Source of the DNA: Vibrio sp. S17_S38
GTDB lineage: Bacteria > Pseudomonadota > Gammaproteobacteria > Enterobacterales > Vibrionaceae
DNA length: 64,000 nt
Assembly: GCF_014694375.1 (NCBI RefSeq)
Contig: NZ_JAAUWW010000019.1
Span: 16,380-80,379, forward strand
Direction of reading: 5' to 3'
The notes beneath the pieces are model-generated. The model searched no databases, had not been told where the DNA came from, and was given only the letters and a program-made list of their open reading frames with translations. Shown in pieces: positions 57,382-64,000 of the stretch; within the stretch, counting starts at the first letter, position 1; each line of letters begins with the position of its first letter. The position numbers were made by a program, and so were the translations under genes.

Positions 57382-59085
57382 ATGGAAATCCAAACTTGGA
57401 CGTTTATCCTCGTCGGAATCACCTTCGCAGTTTATATCGGAATCGCGATTTGGGCTCGCGCCGGATCCACCAGTGAGTTTTATGTCGCTGGGGGTGGTGT
57501 TCACCCTGTGGCAAACGGTATGGCCACAGCAGCCGATTGGATGTCAGCCGCTTCATTTATTTCAATGGCAGGTATCATTTCATTCGCAGGTTACGATGGT
57601 TCCGTTTACCTAATGGGCTGGACTGGCGGTTACGTATTACTGGCATTATGTTTAGCTCCTTACCTACGTAAATTCGGTAAATTTACTGTACCCGACTTTA
57701 TCGGTGACCGTTACTACTCAGGCACGGCACGTTTAGTTGCTATATTCTGTGCCATTTTTATCTCATTTACTTATGTCGCAGGTCAAATGCGTGGTGTTGG
57801 CGTAGTATTCTCTCGCTTCTTAGAGGTGGATATTAATCTTGGCATTATTATCGGTATGGCAATTGTATTCTTCTATGCTGTTCTTGGTGGAATGAAAGGC
57901 ATTACCTATACCCAAGTCGCTCAATTCTGTGTATTAATTTTTGCGTTCTTGGTTCCAGCCGTTTTTACCTCCATTATGATGACAGGCAACGTATTTCCAC
58001 AAATTGGTATGGGTTCAACGATTTCTGGCTCTGATGTCTATTTGATGGACAAATTAGAAGGTTTAACTCAAGAGCTCGGCTTCACTTCCTATATTGATGG
58101 CTCAAAAAGTACCGTTGATGTGTTCTTTATTACTGCGGCACTAATGGTTGGTACCGCTGGTTTGCCCCATGTTATCATCCGATTTTTTACCGTGCCTCGC
58201 GTAAAGGACGCTCGAATTTCAGCTGGTTGGGCATTGTTGTTTATTTCTTTACTATATACCACAGCACCTGCCGTAGCAGCATTTGCTCGTGTAAACTTGA
58301 TTGAAACTATTAATGGTCCCGATCTGAAAGGTGTCACTGCTGAAAATGCACCAAGCTGGTATCACAACTGGGAAAGTACGGGTTTAGTCTCTTGGGAGGA
58401 TAAAAATGGTGATGGCAGAATGTTCTACTCAGGCGATGATCGCAATGAGATGAACATTAATCGTGACATCATCGTATTGGCCTCTCCTGAACTAGCAAAA
58501 CTACCAAACTGGGTTGTTGCATTACTGGCTGCTGGTGGTTTAGCGGCAGCGCTATCAACGGCGGCTGGTTTACTGTTAGTGATTTCAACTTCAATCTCAC
58601 ATGATTTGTTGAAAAAAGGCTTTAAACCAAATATGAGTGATAAAGAAGAGCTTATGTATGCTCGGGTTGCCGCTGCAGTTGCAATTGTCGGGGCTGGCTA
58701 TCTCGGGATAAATCCACCAGGCTTTGTGGCACAGGTGGTTGCATTTGCGTTCGGGCTTGCCGCTGCATCTTTCTTCCCTGCCATTATCTTAGGTATTTTC
58801 TATAAGAAGATGAACAAAGAAGGTGCTATTGCCGGTATGGTTGTGGGTATAATCTTTACCGCTGCGTACATTATTTACTTTAAATTTATTAACCCAGCAG
58901 CAAGTACACCGGATAACTGGTTCTTCGGAATTAGTCCTGAAGGTATTGGTACGCTCGGTATGTGTTTGAACTTTGTCGTATCACTGGTAGTTAATAAATT
59001 TACCGCTGCAGTACCGCAAGATGTACAAGATATGGTTGAGTCTATCCGTTTCCCTAAAGGGGCAGGTCAAGCACACGATCATTAA
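57382..59085 (+). CDS. actP: Acetate:cation symporter ActP
   Basis: The 567-residue sodium:solute symporter has about 13-14 membrane helices and the SSS landmarks EFYVAGGGVHPVANGMATAADWMSA, GYDGSVYLMGWTGGYVLLALC and GTAGLPHVIIRFFTVP. ActP takes up acetate and other short carboxylates. Length matches the family (about 550-590). AAGGAG precedes the ATG. It forms a pair with the DUF485 gene; the CrbR-like regulator three genes upstream would fit acetate control. Confidence 0.94.
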   Translation: MEIQTWTFILVGITFAVYIGIAIWARAGSTSEFYVAGGGVHPVANGMATAADWMSAASFISMAGIISFAGYDGSVYLMGWTGGYVLLALCLAPYLRKFGKFTVPDFIGDRYYSGTARLVAIFCAIFISFTYVAGQMRGVGVVFSRFLEVDINLGIIIGMAIVFFYAVLGGMKGITYTQVAQFCVLIFAFLVPAVFTSIMMTGNVFPQIGMGSTISGSDVYLMDKLEGLTQELGFTSYIDGSKSTVDVFFITAALMVGTAGLPHVIIRFFTVPRVKDARISAGWALLFISLLYTTAPAVAAFARVNLIETINGPDLKGVTAENAPSWYHNWESTGLVSWEDKNGDGRMFYSGDDRNEMNINRDIIVLASPELAKLPNWVVALLAAGGLAAALSTAAGLLLVISTSISHDLLKKGFKPNMSDKEELMYARVAAAVAIVGAGYLGINPPGFVAQVVAFAFGLAAASFFPAIILGIFYKKMNKEGAIAGMVVGIIFTAAYIIYFKFINPAASTPDNWFFGISPEGIGTLGMCLNFVVSLVVNKFTAAVPQDVQDMVESIRFPKGAGQAHDH

Positions 59086-59111
59086 TATCAAATACAATGT
59101 TCTAATACTAT

Positions 59112-59145
59112 AAAGCCCCACTTCAATGAAGTGGGGCTTTCTTTA
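59112..59145. terminator. Terminator after actP
   Basis: A 13-bp perfect GC-rich stem (59112-59124 with 59128-59140, 3-nt loop) is followed by CTTT. It also lies downstream of the converging engB gene. Confidence 0.9.
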
Positions 59146-59203
59146 TATTGCTTTTGATGATGATTTCAGGCAATCCAAAAAAGTTATCATTTGAATAACT
59201 TCA

Positions 59204-59911
59204 TTACTCAGAATCTAATTTACCATCTTCTACCATCGATTCACTTTCATCCGCAAATTGAGCGGCTAACTCTTCGCGGCGTAAATCATCTAGCGATTCA
59301 TCGCTCATTAATGCAGGAGCAAACCAGCTATCAAGTTTATTACGTAATTGGTCGACACCAAGCCCTTTCATTGATGAAAAGACATCCACTTGTACATCAC
59401 CACAAAATGCCATTGAAGCTTCACGAATTTTGAGCAATTGAGCTTTACGCGCACCTTGTTTTAATTTGTCAGCTTTGGTAAGCAGCACTTGAACGGGAAT
59501 ATTAACCTCGACCGCCCAATAAATTAATTGCTGATCAAGATCTTTCATCGGATGACGAATATCCATTAAGACTACAAGACCTTTTAAACATTCACGCTTT
59601 TGTAAATATTCACCCAACGATTTCTGCCATTTCTTTTTCAGGTCTAAAGGTACTTGAGCGAAACCATAACCAGGAAGGTCAACAATATGGCAGTTTTCAG
59701 TCACTTTGAATAAGTTTATCAACTGAGTACGGCCCGGTGTCTTACTGGTTTTTGCTAAACTTTTCTGATTCGTTAGGCGATTTAATGCACTCGATTTACC
59801 AGCATTAGAACGACCCGCAAAAGCAACTTCGATACCTTCATCATCAGGTAAGTGACGAATATCAGGTGCACTCGTTATAAAGTGGGTATTTTGATAATGG
59901 ATTTTTTCCAT
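59204..59911 (-). CDS. engB: Ribosome biogenesis GTPase EngB (YihA/YsxC)
   Basis: The 235-residue essential GTPase acts in 50S subunit assembly. Motifs are G1 [10 protein letters not shown]3 DLPGYGFA and G4 TKAD. The start is the ATG at 59911 ([19 protein letters not shown]), which gives the Vibrio-type N-terminus with GGAG upstream; earlier Met codons lack support. The last 25 residues are an acidic tail common in Vibrio EngB. In E. coli engB adjoins spf-polA; here it lies 23 kb away. Confidence 0.96.
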   Translation of the reverse strand: MEKIHYQNTHFITSAPDIRHLPDDEGIEVAFAGRSNAGKSSALNRLTNQKSLAKTSKTPGRTQLINLFKVTENCHIVDLPGYGFAQVPLDLKKKWQKSLGEYLQKRECLKGLVVLMDIRHPMKDLDQQLIYWAVEVNIPVQVLLTKADKLKQGARKAQLLKIREASMAFCGDVQVDVFSSMKGLGVDQLRNKLDSWFAPALMSDESLDDLRREELAAQFADESESMVEDGKLDSE

Positions 59912-60067
59912 AAATGTTAACTCCATCTCCACTTTTGTAGAGGAATGATTGCTTTTACATATAATCATGTACAATTGGTTTACTTGTCAGTGACAAGACT
60001 TCGCGTAGTGTACCATGAACATTTGCATATCATGGTAGTGGAAGCTGAATAATTATAATGGAATGTC

Positions 60068-60685
60068 ATGAATAAATTAGTACTAATTTTAGGTTTGGTT
60101 GCTAGTTGCTCTGTTTGGGCGCAAGGCAACATTGAAGCAGGTAAAGAAAAATCAGCCACCTGTGCGGCGTGTCATGGCTCAGATGGCAACAGCTTAATAC
60201 CTCAATATCCAAAATTAGCCGGTCAGCATAGTAAGTATATTGAAAAACAACTGCACGATTTAAAATTAGGCATGACGAGTGGTGGTAAACAAGGCCGAAA
60301 CGATCCTGTTATGAGCGCAATGGCCATATCACTCACTGATGAAGATATTTCTGACCTTTCAGCTTATTATGCGTCACTGCCACTGAAAGAAGGCGCAACT
60401 CCGGAAAATGTTGCTAAGAAAGGCAAGGCACTTTATTTTGCTGGTGATTCTAAAAAAGGTCTAACCGCTTGTAGTGCCTGTCACGGCCCTAGAGGTCATG
60501 GTATGGAGCTTGGCGGCTTCCCTAATATTGCTGGCCAACAAACTGATTATGTGAAAGCACAGTTAGAAAAATTTAGGGCAGGTACGCGCACGAATGATAT
60601 GAACTCAATGATGCAAGATGTGTCAAAAAATCTAACCGATGAACAGATCGATATTCTTTCTAAATATGTTGGCGGTTTACATTAA
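60068..60685 (+). CDS. Diheme cytochrome c4
   Basis: The 205-residue periplasmic protein has a signal peptide (SVWA/QGNIE) and two class I c-type domains. Heme sites are Cys32-Cys35-His36 (CAACH) and Cys135-Cys138-His139 (CSACH). Cytochrome c4 feeds electrons to terminal oxidases such as cbb3. It is divergent from engB, the usual arrangement in Vibrio. A terminator follows. Confidence 0.94.
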   Translation: MNKLVLILGLVASCSVWAQGNIEAGKEKSATCAACHGSDGNSLIPQYPKLAGQHSKYIEKQLHDLKLGMTSGGKQGRNDPVMSAMAISLTDEDISDLSAYYASLPLKEGATPENVAKKGKALYFAGDSKKGLTACSACHGPRGHGMELGGFPNIAGQQTDYVKAQLEKFRAGTRTNDMNSMMQDVSKNLTDEQIDILSKYVGGLH

Positions 60686-61023
60686 TCAATTGCTGTTCTC
60701 AATTTCTCGAATACTGTAAACAAACTAAATACAGTCTCTAAGTTTATATAAAATCCTCAGCGTTAAACGTCTGGGGATTTTTGCTTTATCGCTTAATAAA
60801 ACTCCACTATTTACGCCATTTCTGGTATCTTGCGCATCCTTGATGGTGAGTAATACTTACCCTGCTTTATTTTGGGTCTATTCTTACTTATCCGCAGTGA
60901 TCAATCATCCAATTTTATCGCGGTTAATAATTTCAGAATAACTGAACTTATTGATCTCGAGCCATATTACTGAGAAACACTCGCGTTGAATTTAACGTTT
61001 TGATTTCTTATAGGAAACTGAAA
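60686..61023 (+). other. 338-bp gap between cytochrome c4 and yihI
   Basis: It begins with the cytochrome c4 terminator (60751-60783) and otherwise holds no gene. A short dyad (GGTGAGTAATACTTACC, 60844-60860) is visible; its meaning is not known. The yihI promoter must be in the right half. Confidence 0.4.
60751..60783 (+). terminator. Terminator of cytochrome c4 gene
   Basis: A 10-bp stem with one G-T pair (60751-60760 with 60771-60780) ends in a run of T. Confidence 0.85.
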
Positions 61024-61599
61024 ATGTCTCGCAACAAAAAAGCTAGGAAACCAGGCTCAACTGGCAGTGAAGAATTAATCGTTACTCGTAATCGTAGCGA
61101 ATCTGATGTTGAAGGCCGTCTTCGTAAACGTGTGAATAAACGTAAAGGATTAAAGACCGGCAGCCGCCATGCGGATTCTGAACATAAAAAGCAACATGTC
61201 GGTTCAGGCCAAGCTAAAGATCCTCGTCATGGTAGTAAAAAAGCGATTCCATTAATTGTGGAATCAAAAGCAAAACCATCGAAGCAACAACGTAAGCTCA
61301 ATGCACAGCAAGAGCTAGAAGCCATTCAAAATGATGCTCAACTTAATGTATTAATCGATCGTTTAGAAAATGGTGACAAACTAGGTGCCGGATTACAAAA
61401 ATTTGTTGATGAAAAATTAGATCGTCTAGAAATCCTAATGAAGCAGCTTGGTATTTTCGACGATGAAGATGAGACCATTGAACCAGAGCAAGAAGAAACT
61501 GAAATTGTGATCCCAACTAAAAAAGCGGCGAAGAAACCTGCTTCTGATGATGACTTGCTAGCACAATTTGAAAACCTAGATTTGAACGATTTTAAATAG
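61024..61599 (+). CDS. yihI: Der GTPase-activating protein YihI
   Basis: The 191-residue protein is highly charged. The N-terminal two-thirds is basic (RNKKARKPGS, RKRVNKRKGLK), the C-terminus acidic (DDEDETIEPEQEE). YihI stimulates the GTPase Der during ribosome assembly. The family core NVLIDRLENGDKLGAGLQKFVDEKLDR in short form (VLIDRLENGD...KFVDEKLDRI-like) is seen near 105-135. The ATG at 61024 follows AGGAAA; the frame is open 8 codons earlier without support. Confidence 0.9.
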   Translation: MSRNKKARKPGSTGSEELIVTRNRSESDVEGRLRKRVNKRKGLKTGSRHADSEHKKQHVGSGQAKDPRHGSKKAIPLIVESKAKPSKQQRKLNAQQELEAIQNDAQLNVLIDRLENGDKLGAGLQKFVDEKLDRLEILMKQLGIFDDEDETIEPEQEETEIVIPTKKAAKKPASDDDLLAQFENLDLNDFK

Positions 61600-61610
61600 T
61601 CGATACAATG

Positions 61611-61648
61611 ACATAAACGTTCCTCAATGAGAGCGTTTATGTTTTTTT
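61611..61648 (+). terminator. Terminator after yihI
   Basis: A 9-bp stem (61611-61619 with 61634-61642) is followed by seven T. It separates yihI from the DUF2489 gene. Confidence 0.85.
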
Positions 61649-61675
61649 GCCAATAAATCAAAGTCGAGGGATGTT

Positions 61676-62164
61676 ATGTCAACAGCACTTTTCGCAGTTG
61701 TAGGTGCCATTATTATTATAGCTCTGGCAAGTTATGCTGGATTTTTATTAATACAACTGAAAAAGCAAAAACAGCTTATTCAAATCCAACAGCAACGTGC
61801 TATTGAGCAGCGTAACACTAACATTTTTGAAAATGTACACACCTTGTGTATGACGGGTATACAGCAACAGTGTGATTTATCTGAAATCGTTATCCGAGTT
61901 GTCTGCATCATGGATTATGTTCAAGGCGAACAGCGTGTTGATTTTTCTGCAGACTACCCTGCGATTAATGAGCTATATCATTCAGTAAAAGATATGGCTC
62001 GAGGTGAAGATCGCCAAACGCTAAACAAGCAAGAACGAATGAAACAAACCCTGATTCGCCAAAAAACAGAATCACGATTAACTACAGCCATACTCGATGA
62101 ATTGGCTAGATTGAAGCAATGCATCCAATCGTTGAATAATAAAATAGACATAAAGATGGTGTAG
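61676..62164 (+). CDS. DUF2489 family membrane-anchored protein
   Basis: The 162-residue protein has one N-terminal membrane helix (about 5-27), then a Gln-rich coiled-coil stretch and a helical cytosolic domain (VHTLCMTGIQQQCDLSEIVIR). Function is unknown. DUF2489 genes sit between yihI and hemN in many Vibrio and Shewanella, so this is a conserved neighbour. GAGGGA precedes the ATG. Confidence 0.85.
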   Translation: MSTALFAVVGAIIIIALASYAGFLLIQLKKQKQLIQIQQQRAIEQRNTNIFENVHTLCMTGIQQQCDLSEIVIRVVCIMDYVQGEQRVDFSADYPAINELYHSVKDMARGEDRQTLNKQERMKQTLIRQKTESRLTTAILDELARLKQCIQSLNNKIDIKMV

Positions 62165-62316
62165 ATTGACCACTATTTTCAGTTCTTACCAAACATAGAA
62201 CAAGCTAACCTTTGGTGTTATATCCATCGACTGTAATTAGCGCTAATCTATAGCCTCTTTACACACCTGTAAGTATTCGGTCAATCCTTATTTCAGCATT
62301 AGAAGTGGAAGTTATC

Positions 62317-63690
62317 ATGTCAAAAGAGCAAATAGTTTGGGACCAAGCGATGTTGGAAAAGTATAATTATTCCGGTCCTCGTTATACCTCTTACCCTACC
62401 GCTCTGGAGTTCCACGAAGCATTTACTATTTCTGATTTAGATATGGCATGTGGTCAATATCCAGATCGTCCTTTGTCACTTTATATCCACATCCCATTTT
62501 GCCATAAGCTCTGCTATTACTGTGGCTGTAATAAAGTAATCACTCGTCATCAACATAAAGCCGACGATTATTTACAAGTTTTAATTCATGAGATAAAACA
62601 ACGTGCTCCACTAATTAATCAGCGCCAAGTCACTCAGTTACATTTTGGTGGCGGAACACCAACTTTCTTAACAAAAACTCAAATGACGCGCATTATGACG
62701 GCTTTACGTGAAGAGTTTACTTTCACTACTGATGCAGAAATTAGCATTGAAGTCGATCCTCGTGAAATTGAATTGGATATGCTCGACCATTTAAGAAGTG
62801 AAGGTTTTAATCGTTTAAGTATTGGTGTACAAGATTTCGATAAAGAAGTCCAAGTGTTGGTCAACCGCGAACAAGATGAAGACTTTATTATAGCCATGGT
62901 CGCTCGAGCAAAATCATTAGGCTTTAGATCAACCAACTTAGATTTAATTTATGGTTTACCAAAGCAAACACTCGCGACTTTCTCGAATACTCTAGAGAAA
63001 GTATTAGCGATGCAGCCTGGACGTTTATCTATTTTTAACTATGCCCATATGCCTGCTTTATTTGCAGCGCAAGCAAAATTAAAAGATGAATGGTTGCCAA
63101 GTGCCGAACAAAAAATGGAAATTTTACAATATACTATTGAGACATTAACTGATGCCAATTATCAGTTTATTGGTATGGACCACTTTGCACTGCCAGATGA
63201 TGAGCTTGCTGTCGCACAGCGTAAAGGAATATTACACCGCAATTTTCAAGGTTATACCACTCAAGGTGATTGTGATTTAATCGGTTTCGGTGTATCTGCG
63301 ATATCGATGGTTGGTGATAGCTATGCACAAAATCAAAAAGAGCTAAAAAAGTATTATGCGCAGCTTGATGAACAGCACCATGCACTATGGCGTGGCGTAG
63401 ATTTAAATACAGATGATCTAATCCGCCGAGAAGTGATTAAACAATTGATTTGTAATTTCACGTTAGACACTAAAGTAATTGAAAGCCAGTTTAATTTAAA
63501 CTTCAGTCACTATTTTTCTGAAGACTTACAGCTACTACAAACGTTCATAAACGATGAGTTAGTCAAAACAGAAGATGGCATAATTTCTGTCACTTTACGC
63601 GGACGTTTACTTATTCGTAATATCTGCATGTGTTTTGACAAGTACCTACGGAATAAAGCTCGTCAACAACAGTTCTCGCGTGTCATTTAA
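62317..63690 (+). CDS. hemN: Oxygen-independent coproporphyrinogen III dehydrogenase HemN
   Basis: The radical-SAM enzyme makes protoporphyrinogen IX in heme synthesis without oxygen. The 457-residue protein equals E. coli HemN in length and has the CxxxCxxC motif with extra Cys (HIPFCHKLCYYCGCNK), the SAM-binding FGGGTPTFL and ISIEVDPRE. The start is the ATG at 62317 behind GGAAG; a GTG four codons earlier overlaps that site. In E. coli it lies next to glnG; here it is about 30 kb away. Confidence 0.97.
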   Translation: MSKEQIVWDQAMLEKYNYSGPRYTSYPTALEFHEAFTISDLDMACGQYPDRPLSLYIHIPFCHKLCYYCGCNKVITRHQHKADDYLQVLIHEIKQRAPLINQRQVTQLHFGGGTPTFLTKTQMTRIMTALREEFTFTTDAEISIEVDPREIELDMLDHLRSEGFNRLSIGVQDFDKEVQVLVNREQDEDFIIAMVARAKSLGFRSTNLDLIYGLPKQTLATFSNTLEKVLAMQPGRLSIFNYAHMPALFAAQAKLKDEWLPSAEQKMEILQYTIETLTDANYQFIGMDHFALPDDELAVAQRKGILHRNFQGYTTQGDCDLIGFGVSAISMVGDSYAQNQKELKKYYAQLDEQHHALWRGVDLNTDDLIRREVIKQLICNFTLDTKVIESQFNLNFSHYFSEDLQLLQTFINDELVKTEDGIISVTLRGRLLIRNICMCFDKYLRNKARQQQFSRVI

Positions 63691-63730
63691 GAACTAACTA
63701 ATAAAGATTAATACTTCATGAACTAATACT

Positions 63731-63765
63731 AATATCACCTTCCATCCGAAGGTGATATTTTTTAA
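63731..63765 (+). terminator. Terminator of hemN
   Basis: A 12-bp perfect stem (63731-63742 with 63748-63759, 5-nt loop) is followed by a T tract. Confidence 0.9.
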
Positions 63766-64000
63766 ATCTTAACAACATAAAAGTGATTTCTACTCATATG
63801 CACTCCCGGTATATTTCCTATCTTAAACACCTATTTTCAGTTATGTAATTGCTCCACAATTTATTAAAACTCGAGAGTTTCTAAACATTTTTCATCTAAC
63901 AGTTTCAGGGATACTAATAGTATAGGCCAAGGCACATTAGACAATATTATCCATATTAACGAGGAGGAGTTGTAGCCTGAACTGTCAGCAATTATCGCTG
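63766..64000. other. Right-end intergenic stretch
   Basis: AT-rich sequence without a supported gene. GAGGAGGAG near 63960-63968 looks like a ribosome binding site, but the triplets after it do not give a start codon leading to an open frame within the remaining bases. The next gene probably lies beyond the window. Confidence 0.35.

Overview
The window is one contiguous stretch of A+T-rich chromosome (about 40% G+C by eye). Nearly every gene matches the core gene set of the Vibrionaceae, and the organism is most likely a Vibrio or close relative. The reasons are the full eps/gsp type II secretion operon followed by nudE-cysQ; the sequences of GspG, PckA and YhhQ; a Vibrio-type CsrB RNA; and a RyhB RNA with a long 5' extension beside polA. 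I see no rRNA, tRNA, CRISPR array, prophage or insertion sequence.

Layout. 1-3.9 kb: bioH (5' end only), comF, nfuA, a cytochrome b561, cysQ and nudE. 4.0-16.0 kb: a complete twelve-gene type II secretion operon on the minus strand, gspC-D-E-F-G-H-I-J-K-L-M-N, most genes overlapping or nearly touching. 16.3-21.9 kb: hslR-hslO (redox/heat chaperone) behind a sigma32-like promoter, pckA, a G-rich heptamer tandem repeat, and an AsmA-family gene. 22-26.9 kb: yiiD, dtd, yihY, a small P-loop ATPase and typA. 27.2-32.3 kb: the nitrogen regulon glnA-(DUF4124)-glnL-glnG with a sigma54 promoter and several NtrC sites. 32.5-36.2 kb: Spot 42 RNA, polA and RyhB RNA. 36.3-39.4 kb: a NicO metal permease with its DUF1007 partner, and the queuosine-precursor transporter yhhQ behind a probable preQ1-I riboswitch. 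39.1-43.3 kb: a small DUF3630-like gene, recQ, rarD and an RhtC-like exporter. 43.5-43.9 kb: a CsrB-family RNA. 44-46.8 kb: cpxP / cpxRA. 46.9-53.3 kb: trmL, fxsA, aspA, dcuA, dsbD. 53.4-59.1 kb: a CrbR-like response regulator, nhaP2, a MarC-family gene, and DUF485-actP (acetate uptake). 59.2-63.7 kb: engB, cytochrome c4, yihI, DUF2489 and hemN.

How it fits together. The window is rich in global regulators: nitrogen (GlnL/GlnG acting on glnA and on their own promoter), envelope stress (CpxRA with CpxP), carbon (Spot 42, CsrB), iron (Fur-RyhB), queuosine supply (riboswitch) and acetate (CrbR-like regulator near ActP). Four RNA regulators lie within about 11.5 kb (32.5-44 kb). The gene order mixes blocks that are apart in related genomes: engB-hemN sits 23 kb from polA-spf, and polA-spf abuts glnG.

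No wholly new multi-gene system is evident. The most notable items are the non-coding regulators, a Spot 42 whose SpfP-like reading frame has lost its stop codon, an acidic insertion in GspL, and two young-looking tandem repeats (a G-quadruplex-like heptamer after pckA and a 9-bp coding repeat in dsbD). Start codons were reassigned where ribosome binding sites or family length decided them.
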